The notes below the pieces were generated by a model, which did not search any database, had not been told where the DNA came from, and saw only the letters and a program-made list of their open reading frames with translations. Source: Rheinheimera mesophila (lineage in GTDB: Bacteria > Pseudomonadota > Gammaproteobacteria > Enterobacterales > Alteromonadaceae). Taken from it: DNA of 64,000 bases. Below, piece by piece: positions 26,473 through 34,263 of the stretch (position 1 is the first letter of the stretch; each line of letters begins with the position of its first letter). The stretch is taken from positions 124,001-188,000 of the forward strand of contig NZ_LAVS01000096.1 in the NCBI RefSeq assembly GCF_000986865.1, written 5' to 3'. The translations under genes and the position numbers were made by a program.

Positions 26473-27395
26473 TGCTGCATTGGTTACCTGCGATACTAAA
26501 AGCCCCTTTAGCATTTTTGCTGTTTAGCTGCAATTTAGCCTTTTGGGGCAGCTTGGTCACGCTGATTGGTCTGGCTAAATTAATTTCGCCCAATACAGCG
26601 GCCAGAGCCTTCTGGTCCAAACCGGCGCATTGGTGTTATCGCGGCTGGTCAAGTTATAACAAGGTATTGATGGAGCTGTTTAACCGGGTTGAGTGGCAAG
26701 TCAGTGGTGTGGCTGAACTGAAAAAAGACAGTTGGTATTTACTGATTTCTAATCATAAAAGCTGGTTAGATATTCCGGTACTGAGTCAATTTGCCCTGAA
26801 CCGCATTCCTGAGCCGAAGTTTTTTTTAAAAGAAGAGCTGAAATGGGTGCCTTTTATTGGTTCAGGCTCCTGGGCTTTGGATATGCCTTTTATGAAAAGA
26901 TACAGTCAGGCGCAAATTGCAAAGAATCCACAACTTAAAGGCAAGGATATTGAAACCACCCGCAAGTCGTGCGAAAAGTTTAAACATACCCCAACCACCA
27001 TTATTAACTTTGTTGAAGGCACCCGCTTTACCGAACAAAAACACAAGCAAAAACGCAGTCCGTTCCGGCATTTATTGCCGCCCAAAGCAGGTGGCATTGC
27101 CTTTACTCTGGCCAGTATGGGCCAGCAATTTCATTCAGTGTTGGATGTCACTATTCTGTACCCTGACAATCCAGGTCATGTCGCTTTGGATATGTTGTGT
27201 GGCCGATTAAAACGGGTAGTAGTGCTGGTGGAAATTCTGCCCGTGGATCACCAGATTATTGGCGATTATTTTAATGACGAGGCCTTCAGAACCAGTTTTC
27301 AAAATTGGCTGAATCAGCGCTGGCTGAAAAAAGATCAGGCGATTACCCTGTACCATCAGCCCGAAGCAGCCAGTCCGGAAAACGCTCTGTGTTAG
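26472..27395 (+). CDS. 1-acyl-glycerol-3-phosphate acyltransferase-like protein (YihG-like), copy 2
   Basis: 307-residue paralogue of the gene just upstream. The two share the same opening (MLHWLPA / MLHFLPA), the H-x4-D motif (NHKSWLD here), the EGTRFT block and PKAGGIAF, so they look like an old tandem duplication that has diverged. The start overlaps the previous stop by one base (TAATG). AGGAGAACG upstream gives a strong ribosome binding site. The mechanosensitive channel gene begins inside its last codons. Two different acyl-chain specificities are a plausible reason to keep both; that is inference. Confidence 0.9.
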   Translation: MLHWLPAILKAPLAFLLFSCNLAFWGSLVTLIGLAKLISPNTAARAFWSKPAHWCYRGWSSYNKVLMELFNRVEWQVSGVAELKKDSWYLLISNHKSWLDIPVLSQFALNRIPEPKFFLKEELKWVPFIGSGSWALDMPFMKRYSQAQIAKNPQLKGKDIETTRKSCEKFKHTPTTIINFVEGTRFTEQKHKQKRSPFRHLLPPKAGGIAFTLASMGQQFHSVLDVTILYPDNPGHVALDMLCGRLKRVVVLVEILPVDHQIIGDYFNDEAFRTSFQNWLNQRWLKKDQAITLYHQPEAASPENALC

Positions 27396-28591
27396 ATCTG
27401 TATTTACAACAGCTTGCCAGCTATGTTGGGCTTAACTTAGCCGCCGATCATCTGCTGATGTTAGCGGTTAGAGTGCTGCTGGCTATTGCTCTGTTGAGTA
27501 TGCTGTTTGTGCTGGCCCGGCGTTATTTGTTACCCGCTATTGCCCACCTACTGGATAAAGTCGATGGTGACTTACAACATCAAACGGAAAAACAACGGTT
27601 AAAACTGGCTAGCCATCTGGCGCATTTATTGCCCGCTGTGGTATTGATCAGCTCAGCCGAGCAATTTTTCCAGTATTGGCCTGCGTTCAGGTCTGCGGTG
27701 CATTTAGCTCTGTGGATCTACTTCTATTGTTTTGCCGGTTTGGCTTTTGCGGCTCTGATTAACTTTGCTACCACTATCTACAGTGCTGTGGATCGTCAGA
27801 GTAATGTGCCTTATCTTGGTCTGGCGCAAGTGCTGAAATTACTCGACTTTATCGTGGTCAGTATTTTGATCCTCAGCACCTTACTCGGTAAGTCTCCGGT
27901 GTATTTACTCAGCGGCCTGGGCGCCTTAACGGCGGTATTGCTGCTGGTATTTAAAGATACTATTTTAGGTTTAGTCGCCAGTATTCAATTGGCGACTAAT
28001 AAAATGGTTGCGACAGGCGACTGGATTGAAATGCCCAAGTATGGCGCAGATGGTGCCGTGATTGAAGTGGCACTGACCACGGTGAAAGTGCAAAACTGGG
28101 ACAATACTATCACCACTATTCCCACTTATGCGCTGATTTCTGACTCCTTTAAAAACTGGCGGGGCATGCAGCAATCCGGTGGACGCCGTATTAAAAGAGC
28201 GATCAAAATTGATATTCACAGCATAGGATTTCTGGATGAGGCAGAAAAGCAGCAATTAATGCAGCACACTGTACTACAACCTTTTCTGATAACAGAGATA
28301 GCCAAAGAGTTATTACAACAACCTCACCTGACCAATCTGAAACTATTTCGTTGTTACGCCAAGTGGATGCTGCAACACAACCCACATATTAATCAGAATA
28401 TGACCCTGATGGTACGCCAGTTAGAGTCTAACGAGGTGGGTTTACCGCTGGAAATTTATTGTTTCAGCGCCGATAAAGTCTGGGCGAACTACGAACAGAT
28501 CCAGGCCGAAATTTTCGAAACTTTGTTTGCGACTTTACCTCTGTTTACCTTAAGCACCTTCCAGCGACTGGGCGGTCGGCAGGAGCTTTAA
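27389..28591 (+). CDS. mechanosensitive channel, YbdG-type MscS family
   Basis: 400-residue inner-membrane channel that opens under membrane tension. Four to five hydrophobic helices occupy about residues 20-190, followed by the MscS pore-lining helix and beta domain (LSGLGALTAVLLLVFKDTI, GDWIEMPKYGADG, NTITTIPTYALISDSFKNWR). The latter two motifs match YbdG rather than MscS proper. I favour the GTG at 27389, which overlaps the acyltransferase stop by 7 bp, over an ATG at 27305 that would overlap it by 91 bp. It ends 4 bp inside the convergent methyltransferase gene. Link to lipid acylation in the same operon suggests an envelope role. Confidence 0.87.
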   Translation: MLDLYLQQLASYVGLNLAADHLLMLAVRVLLAIALLSMLFVLARRYLLPAIAHLLDKVDGDLQHQTEKQRLKLASHLAHLLPAVVLISSAEQFFQYWPAFRSAVHLALWIYFYCFAGLAFAALINFATTIYSAVDRQSNVPYLGLAQVLKLLDFIVVSILILSTLLGKSPVYLLSGLGALTAVLLLVFKDTILGLVASIQLATNKMVATGDWIEMPKYGADGAVIEVALTTVKVQNWDNTITTIPTYALISDSFKNWRGMQQSGGRRIKRAIKIDIHSIGFLDEAEKQQLMQHTVLQPFLITEIAKELLQQPHLTNLKLFRCYAKWMLQHNPHINQNMTLMVRQLESNEVGLPLEIYCFSADKVWANYEQIQAEIFETLFATLPLFTLSTFQRLGGRQEL

Positions 28592-29799
28592 CTTTTGCAG
28601 GCACTGATCATCAGGTTACGCGGGGTCAGTTGGTAGTCGCAAAATTGTTTCACCTGGACCTGATAGCCTTGCTGTTGTAAATATAAAGCCCTGTCCAGTA
28701 CCAGCCACTGCTCCAGCACAGGCCGGAATAACGATCGTACCAACTGCATTTTTTGTACTAACTCCTGTCGTTGTTGCCCCAACTGCAGGTAATGCTCCCA
28801 GTTAGTCCCCGCCGGTATCTGCCATTGGTGCTGTGCAGCAGCCCAGTGCGCAAAAGCACTGAACTCACCGCTAAACCAATGTTTAGCCACAGAAGATAAA
28901 GGCCTGTAGTCTTTTATCCCTTGCATAGCCTGATACAACTCCTGGTAGGCCAGACGCCACAGCACTTCGGTATGACGCAAGCGCGCCACCCGTTCTCCGG
29001 CTGTGACCTGAGCCTGCACCGCCAGCTTCAGTTCATCCCGGCTTAGTTGCCCCAACTGACTTTGCTGCGCCAGGCTGGATAAGGCCTGATACTGCTCAGA
29101 AGCGATTAAATGATAACAACAAGGTACGAGATCCAGGTGTCGGGTCCCAGCCTGAGTTGCCTGCTGTAACAAGCGAATATGCAAATCTCCACAGGCATGC
29201 AAAGCCACCGCCTGTTGGCTCGCCTGAAGGTAGGTGGCACTCTCGGGCTTTAACACATCGGCCTGAATAAAGTGCTGTGGCAACTGGAGTTTTTCAGCCT
29301 GATGTTGACCATCCAGACAAAGTGCCTGCTGCCATTCCAAACTTTGCACTGTGCGTTTGTGGCTAAAGCATAACCAGCGCCCTAAATGTCCTTTACCGGC
29401 ACACCATTCCAGCACAGGCAAATCACTGTGCTGCATCTGCCTAGCAAACGCCTGAATTTGTTCCAGTTTCCGTCCTTTAATATCCCGACTGAACCAGAAC
29501 GGCGGCTCGGGAAGCGCGGCGTCTTTGCTATCCGCGACTACCAGCGCAAAAGGACTAGACTGAGTTAACTCCGGGAAAAATTCTGCAAAATAGTGATACC
29601 GCTGCGCTTCGTCTTGCTCCAGTTGCTCTGTTTTTGCAGGCTGCAGCAGCTGCAAACGCCGACCAAGACCTGTGCCGCTCCAGGGCAGCGTCGTGAAATG
29701 AAAAGGACTAAAACGCCAGAACTGCTGGTATCGGGTTAACACTGCATCTGAGTGTAGAAACTGTTCAGATAAAGACAGGGACATAAGCAGGCACTGCAT
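28588..29799 (-). CDS. class I SAM-dependent methyltransferase (METTL25/RRNAD1-like form)
   Basis: 403 residues with a Rossmann methyltransferase core starting at about residue 150: VLEWCAGKGHLGRWLC is motif I, then SLEWQQALCLDG and ALHACGDLH. The catalytic-type motif LDLVPCCYH (about residue 225) resembles the PCCYH motif of the Methyltransf_32 group that includes eukaryotic METTL25/RRNAD1. The substrate is unknown; RNA is one possibility. The N-terminal 130 residues are of unknown type. An alternative start at 29784 (MSLSLSEQ) is possible. It overlaps the convergent channel gene by 4 bp. Confidence 0.8.
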   Translation of the reverse strand: MQCLLMSLSLSEQFLHSDAVLTRYQQFWRFSPFHFTTLPWSGTGLGRRLQLLQPAKTEQLEQDEAQRYHYFAEFFPELTQSSPFALVVADSKDAALPEPPFWFSRDIKGRKLEQIQAFARQMQHSDLPVLEWCAGKGHLGRWLCFSHKRTVQSLEWQQALCLDGQHQAEKLQLPQHFIQADVLKPESATYLQASQQAVALHACGDLHIRLLQQATQAGTRHLDLVPCCYHLIASEQYQALSSLAQQSQLGQLSRDELKLAVQAQVTAGERVARLRHTEVLWRLAYQELYQAMQGIKDYRPLSSVAKHWFSGEFSAFAHWAAAQHQWQIPAGTNWEHYLQLGQQRQELVQKMQLVRSLFRPVLEQWLVLDRALYLQQQGYQVQVKQFCDYQLTPRNLMISACKS

Positions 29800-29961
29800 C
29801 AGGATGGCAAAAAACTGAGGCTACTATATCACTTCGCCAGCTAAAAGCTGTGCCGCTACGCCACGGAATTTTTTCTGAAACACCTACTGACTTCAACTGG
29901 CATAGCTGTTAAAAATAATGCACACTCAATTGCATGATGACGATCCAGGCGAAGAGACATT

Positions 29962-30360
29962 GTGGTGACAGAACTTAAACGTATTATGCATGTGGAAGAT
30001 GACCCGTCCATTCAGGCTGTAGCTAAAGTAGCACTGGAAGTAGTGGGCGGTTTTACCGTAGAAACCTGCAGTGGTGGTGAAGAGGCCTTAAAAAACTTCC
30101 ACAGTTTTCAACCTCAACTGATTTTACTGGATGTGATGATGCCCGGCATGGATGGCCCCAGTACCTTAAAAAAGATGCAGGCGGATTTTGATTTAAGCAC
30201 TATTCCCGTGGTCTTTATGACGGCTAAAGTACAGGCCAATGAAATTGAATCATACAAAGCACTGGGCGCTGCCGATGTGGTGGTAAAGCCTTTTGACCCC
30301 ATGACGTTGTCCGATCAGATCCGTGAGATCTGGCAGAAACTGCAGGGGCCAGAATCTTGA
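29962..30360 (+). CDS. stand-alone response regulator receiver protein
   Basis: 132-residue CheY-like receiver with no output domain. The acidic pair EDD (about residues 11-13), phospho-acceptor Asp in LLDVMMPGMDG (about 56), Thr in VVFMTAK (about 86) and Lys in VVVKPFDP (about 108) are all present. It probably passes phosphate between kinases or to a partner protein. The start is one of two adjacent GTG codons (29962 or 29965) after GAAGAGA. No kinase is adjacent. A long hairpin covers its last codons and stop. Confidence 0.88.
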   Translation: MVTELKRIMHVEDDPSIQAVAKVALEVVGGFTVETCSGGEEALKNFHSFQPQLILLDVMMPGMDGPSTLKKMQADFDLSTIPVVFMTAKVQANEIESYKALGAADVVVKPFDPMTLSDQIREIWQKLQGPES

Positions 30361-30373
30361 TTCTGCCCCCTGC
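30342..30373 (+). terminator. 15-bp stem hairpin across the stop codon of the receiver gene
   Basis: GCAGGGGCCAGAATC (30342-30356) pairs with GATTCTGCCCCCTGC (30359-30373) with a single mismatch, and the TGA stop (30358-30360) is at the tip. There is no T-run on the plus strand. It may end transcription of the receiver gene or of the convergent FHA gene, or protect a 3' end. Confidence 0.45.
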
Positions 30374-30428
30374 ATAGCACAGAGTTCAGGCTCCATTCGA
30401 CTAGGGTACAGCAGCGCTGGCCCTTCTT

Positions 30429-31406
30429 TTAGTCTTGCACTGACTCTTGTCGCTGCTGTTCAACCTGTTCAAACAACTGCTGTAAGTCCTGCTCATACTG
30501 CTGCAGATCTTTGCCCTTGCCCAGGTAAAAAGGCAAAGGCAATAAACGTGAGTCATAGTGCAAACTGCGGTCAAAAGGTGACGCTGGGGTCAGCAAACCG
30601 GCCCACTGGCCTGATGTCGCCAGAAACGCTACTGCCATAGCAACCGCCACCTGAGCTCTGGCCGACCAATGGGTCGCCAGCCATAAATTGCCGCAAAATA
30701 ATGCCACCAGAATCAGGGTGTACCCCATCACTTCGACAACTTGGGCTATGGCAGAACCATCCAGATTAAAACCCAGCCAATAACAAAAAACACCCCACAA
30801 GGCGCTGGAAGCCAGCGCGGCATAGGTAAGGCTAAGCTGAGGTAGAAAGTGGCTTTCCTGCTGATTGAATCTGCTCCAGAGGGCCAGAATGGCAGGCCAG
30901 ATACAGAACATCAGTAAGGTTTTTGGCAGGTCAAGTAAACGAACTGTCCATAAATGCTCTAGCTGTTTTGGCAAGGTCAGCCAGATTTCAGCCACCTGAT
31001 CTGCCGCCAGGATCAGAGCAAACAACAGAATAAAAGCCCAGTGCCCCAGAGCCTGAAGTTTTTGGCCTACAGCACTGAAAGGCAAAGTTGCAGCGACAGG
31101 ATGCGCGTCATCATACAGACGCAGTGCCTGTTCACCTAACCAGCAAATTTCTCCTGACCGCAGTGGCTCTTTGGCTGTAACGGCTTTGCGGTCTGATACA
31201 AAACTGCCATTGACTGAACTTAAATCTTCCAGCCACCACTGCCCCTGCTGATCTTGCTGCAAGGTGGCGTGATAAGGACACACATGCTTATTAAACAGGA
31301 TCACATCGTTATCGAAGGCCCGGCCTAAACGTACCTGCTGCTGCGCAAATTTATGCCGCTCTGTGACCTTTTGCTGTTTGTTCAGTACTTCCACTATGAC
31401 TGCCAT
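30429..31406 (-). CDS. FHA-domain membrane protein
   Basis: 325 residues. The N-terminal forkhead-associated domain (about residues 20-98) has the expected VRLGRAFDND, PYHATLQQD and LSSVNGSFVSD blocks, so it should bind phosphothreonine peptides in the cytoplasm. Five or so hydrophobic helices follow (about residues 115-280), then a Gln-rich C-terminal tail with coiled-coil character. It overlaps the upstream protease gene by 13 bp. No Ser/Thr kinase is in the window, so its ligand is unknown. FHA plus membrane helices beside a secreted protease and a thioredoxin-like chaperone suggests envelope stress signalling, which is inference. Confidence 0.85.
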   Translation of the reverse strand: MAVIVEVLNKQQKVTERHKFAQQQVRLGRAFDNDVILFNKHVCPYHATLQQDQQGQWWLEDLSSVNGSFVSDRKAVTAKEPLRSGEICWLGEQALRLYDDAHPVAATLPFSAVGQKLQALGHWAFILLFALILAADQVAEIWLTLPKQLEHLWTVRLLDLPKTLLMFCIWPAILALWSRFNQQESHFLPQLSLTYAALASSALWGVFCYWLGFNLDGSAIAQVVEVMGYTLILVALFCGNLWLATHWSARAQVAVAMAVAFLATSGQWAGLLTPASPFDRSLHYDSRLLPLPFYLGKGKDLQQYEQDLQQLFEQVEQQRQESVQD

Positions 31407-32650
31407 ACCACAGCTCCGATAAACTTACGACTGAACTGCAAAGCCATTTTTTGATCGACCCCGGCTAAGGTAAAGTGACTAATCACCCCTTGCTGCTGGT
31501 GATCCAGGGAGGCTGAAATATAAGCCACATCAAAAAGCTGCGGATAATTACGGTAAGCCCGTAAACAAAACACCGCTTTAGCATGTTGACCTTGTACCGG
31601 AGTGACCAATTGATTCTGACAGGAAAAGGCGGTGACATCGTCTTCGCCAGCGCTGTTGTCGGCGTTCATCTGATTGATACTTTGCTGATAACGGCGGAAA
31701 AACTGCAGTGGATGTAAATCTTTCGCCTGGATCCATTCAAACTGCATTTCAATACGGCCTGTGCTGAATTCTGACGATAAGAATATTTCCTCCGGCTGAT
31801 TACAAAAGGCATTGACTCGTTTCACATCGTCTTTGTCTTTTTCCACATTAGAGGTGCCCCAACAGCGGATAAAAGGCACTATTTCGTCCGGTACTGTGGC
31901 AGGACCAAAGCTTTTCAGTTGCCAATCCGCCTGCAAAATTTGTTGAAACATCTGTTGCTGGTTACTGATCAATTGCTGCTGAATATCCTGTTTTAAATCA
32001 GTAACAGGGTGTTTGTTCAGTAGCTGTTGCAATGCGGCTGCCGGCACCAAAAACCCCAGACCATTGCCACCAGAGGCCACATTCACCCCAATCACTTCAC
32101 CGGCGGCATTGACGGCAGGACCGCCGCTCATCCCGCTGTTAATAGCACCGGTAAAATGAATACGAGGATAAAAACTATGTTTTTGCAGGCCATTGTAAGT
32201 GCCGGGCACCACAATTAAACCCAGATCATGTGGGTTACCGAGGGAATACACTTCAGCCCCCTGGGCAGGAACCTGCTGTTGCAACTGAAAACTTTTAGCA
32301 GGTCTGTAGTCAGTTTTCAGTAAGGCTAAATCGTTGACCACATCTACAGCTACTATCTCAAGTTTGCCCTTTTGCTGATTTTGCGCCAGAAACTCTAACT
32401 GGTATTTTTGTGGGAATAATACGGCTTCAGATACGACATGGTAGTTGGTCACCACGAGTTGAGGTTCAGCCAGTAAAAAACCACTGCCAATAGCCGACTT
32501 TGCCCCGGAAGCATGTTCAAGTACCTTGATTTGCAATAAAGCATCGGCGTAATCGGCAAATACTTTTTCAGCCACAGCGGCACTGTAACCTGGGGTCGGG
32601 CAACAGCACAGAATCAGCAACAATACACTGATCCATGTTTTTTGTAGCAT
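31394..32650 (-). CDS. secreted trypsin-like serine protease
   Basis: 418-residue S1C-type protease with a signal peptide (cleavage near GYSA). The catalytic triad is visible: His in VVTNYHVVSEA (about residue 73), Asp in VVNDLALLKTD (about 105) and Ser in INSGMSGGPAVN (about 178). Unlike DegP or DegS there is no PDZ domain; the C-terminal half (about 215-418) is a different domain with several Cys. I prefer the ATG at 32650 to the one at 32665, because AAAGGA lies 7 bases before it. It is the middle gene of the cnoX-protease-FHA operon. Confidence 0.85.
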   Translation of the reverse strand: MLQKTWISVLLLILCCCPTPGYSAAVAEKVFADYADALLQIKVLEHASGAKSAIGSGFLLAEPQLVVTNYHVVSEAVLFPQKYQLEFLAQNQQKGKLEIVAVDVVNDLALLKTDYRPAKSFQLQQQVPAQGAEVYSLGNPHDLGLIVVPGTYNGLQKHSFYPRIHFTGAINSGMSGGPAVNAAGEVIGVNVASGGNGLGFLVPAAALQQLLNKHPVTDLKQDIQQQLISNQQQMFQQILQADWQLKSFGPATVPDEIVPFIRCWGTSNVEKDKDDVKRVNAFCNQPEEIFLSSEFSTGRIEMQFEWIQAKDLHPLQFFRRYQQSINQMNADNSAGEDDVTAFSCQNQLVTPVQGQHAKAVFCLRAYRNYPQLFDVAYISASLDHQQQGVISHFTLAGVDQKMALQFSRKFIGAVVWQS

Positions 32651-32675
32651 AGGGGGTCCTTTCAAAAATTAGCAA

Positions 32676-33521
32676 TTAATACAACAGGCTATAGAGTTTA
32701 CGTCTGTAGCTGGACGCCAGAGGCTCACCTTTGGGTAAGGTCGCCAGAATATCCAGATAGAGCTTTTTCGCTTCACCAAAGTTCAGATCCTGCTTCAGTA
32801 TTTCAAACAGCACAGCCAAAGCTTCAGCCGAACGCTGCACCTGATGATATTGCACCGCCAGTTGTTGTTGCAGCTCTTTATTGTCAGGATTTGTTGCTAA
32901 GGCTTGCTCCAATGCTTTGATTTCAGGGCTGTCAGCCGCCTGTTTCGCCAGCTCTAACCGGGCTTTCACGCTTTGATAGAACGCATCCTGATCAGCCATC
33001 AACACAGTCGCCAGCGCTTTTTCAGCGGCGTCCAACTGACCCAGTTCTACTTGCACCAGCGCCAGTTGTAGACGGATATCCACCCGCTCAGCAGCCAGCT
33101 CATTGGCTTGTTTGAGTAATGGATAAGCTTCAGCGAAGTTTTGTTGCTGCAGCAAAGGTTGAGCCTGCTGCAGTAACATATCTTCAGGCTTAGGTAAAAA
33201 TACGCTTAAGCGCTGCAAAATAGCCTGTTCGGGTTCTTCACCGGCAAAACCATCGACCGGCTGACCTTCCTTAATAAAGAGCACAGTAGGCACTGAACGC
33301 ACTCCAAAGTGCGCCGCAAGCTGCTGCTCCTGATCACAATCCACCACGGCCAGCGTCAGCGCATTGGGGTAACTTTGCGCTATACGCTGCAAAACAGGGC
33401 CTAAGTTTAAGCAGGCCGGGCTGCGCTCAGAATAAAAATAAAACAACACAGGCTGGGCAAAAGACAGCTCTAACAGTTCACGGACATTTTCAATCGAAAC
33501 GGGCTTGATATTAGTGGACAC
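32676..33521 (-). CDS. cnoX: CnoX/YbbN-like thioredoxin-fold co-chaperone
   Basis: 281 residues: an N-terminal thioredoxin fold (about 1-110, QPVLFYFYSERSPACLN, AVDCDQEQQLAAHFGVRSVPTVLFI) and a C-terminal TPR domain (about 115-280). The usual CGPC active site is replaced by S-P-A-C, close to the SQHC of E. coli YbbN, so it is a holdase working with GroEL/DnaK rather than a dithiol oxidoreductase. Length matches E. coli CnoX (284). It is the first gene of the operon with the protease and the FHA protein, 25 bp upstream of the protease. Symbol rests on family resemblance. Confidence 0.9.
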   Translation of the reverse strand: MSTNIKPVSIENVRELLELSFAQPVLFYFYSERSPACLNLGPVLQRIAQSYPNALTLAVVDCDQEQQLAAHFGVRSVPTVLFIKEGQPVDGFAGEEPEQAILQRLSVFLPKPEDMLLQQAQPLLQQQNFAEAYPLLKQANELAAERVDIRLQLALVQVELGQLDAAEKALATVLMADQDAFYQSVKARLELAKQAADSPEIKALEQALATNPDNKELQQQLAVQYHQVQRSAEALAVLFEILKQDLNFGEAKKLYLDILATLPKGEPLASSYRRKLYSLLY

Positions 33522-34163
33522 AACTCACCTATTTTTATTCATACCGGACAACTCCGGTTTTATGCAATGCTTTAAAGCACTATGTGGCCGGGGCTTTAGA
33601 TTTGCAAGTCGGGGGTTGAGGGTATGAGGGTTGTTATCAGAAGAAGTTTGTTTGCCTTTCAGACAAATCGCAGGATTTAATCGCTTCAAGCCTTTAACTT
33701 CGAAGACTATACTTTTGCTGCACTTCCAGATCTGGAGCTTATTGATGCAGTTTATGATCATGTACGGTGACCGAATATCGTTATGATAAACAGCCACTTA
33801 CACAGAAGATTTTATAGTCTCAAGGCGGATTATCTGCAACACTGCTTTAACTCTGCAAAAGAAGACTTAGCACAAGGTAATGTCGTTGACGGCGAATACT
33901 TTCTTAGCGATCTGTAATCACTGAAATTTAAAGCATCTCGCCAGCGGCGAAACGCTTTGAATGCCGTTTACGCAATTCGTCCCTATGTTCAAATTTATCC
34001 TGAATTTTTAGTCGACTTTAGCCGATTATTCCCTTAAATTAGCCATCAAGCCTGCTAAATAAAATATAAAAACGACCACTGAGTCGGATCCATACCTCAA
34101 GGTATACAGGCACATAGTTTTGACAGACCCCTTACTCTGTCCGTCCACGTAAAAGAAAAATTA
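33522..34163. other. gene-poor region with decayed coding fragments
   Basis: Between cnoX and the ilvIH leader there is no intact gene that I can support. Plus-strand fragments with protein-like sequence lie at 33684-33770, 33767-33817, 33783-33917 and 33921-34037 in shifting frames. Near the 3' side a TTGACA (34120-34125) could be a -35 box and GACAGA/TCTGTC arms (34122-34141) form a short inverted repeat. Confidence 0.45.
33684..34037 (+). pseudogene. broken reading frames, possibly one decayed small-gene pair
   Basis: Protein-like pieces follow one another with stops between them: 33684-33770 (contains FEDYTFAALPDLELIDAVYD), a short GTG-start piece 33767-33817, an ATG-start 44-codon piece 33783-33917 ending LAQGNVVDGEYFLSDL, and 33921-34037 (contains RNALNAVYAIRPYVQIYPEF). 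The second and third resemble in tone the ends of small antitoxin-like proteins, but I cannot name a family. Frame shifts and stops suggest decay. Confidence 0.3.
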
Positions 34164-34253
34164 ATGCTGTTCTGTGCAAGCAGAGTGGTGATTTTTGCTT
34201 TAAGCCTTTTTGCAAACGCAACAAGGCTTAAAGTTCGCACGTGCAAACTATGA
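34164..34253 (+). CDS. possible 29-aa leader peptide upstream of ilvI
   Basis: A 29-codon ORF starts at 34164 and ends 10 bases before ilvI. It opens [17 protein letters not shown] and has 5 Leu, 3 Val and 1 Ile, which is high but not as extreme as classical ilv leaders. A 10-bp inverted repeat (34199-34232) lies inside it. Ribosome binding site is weak (AAAGAAAAA). It could couple translation to ilvI or sense branched-chain aminoacyl-tRNA; it could also be chance. Confidence 0.3.
   Translation: MLFCASRVVIFALSLFANATRLKVRTCKL
34199..34232 (+). promoter_or_regulatory. 10-bp inverted repeat in ilvIH leader
   Basis: TTTAAGCCTT (34199-34208) and AAGGCTTAAA (34223-34232) are perfectly complementary around a 14-base loop, ending 31 bases before the ilvI ATG. 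No T-run follows, so it is not a standard attenuator; it may affect translation initiation. Confidence 0.45.
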
Positions 34254-34263
34254 GACCTTACCA

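Noticed and set aside
33525-33797. Minus-strand ORF of 90 codons after cnoX's start side
   Set aside because: No recognisable domain or ribosome binding site; it is antisense to the protein-like fragments on the plus strand.
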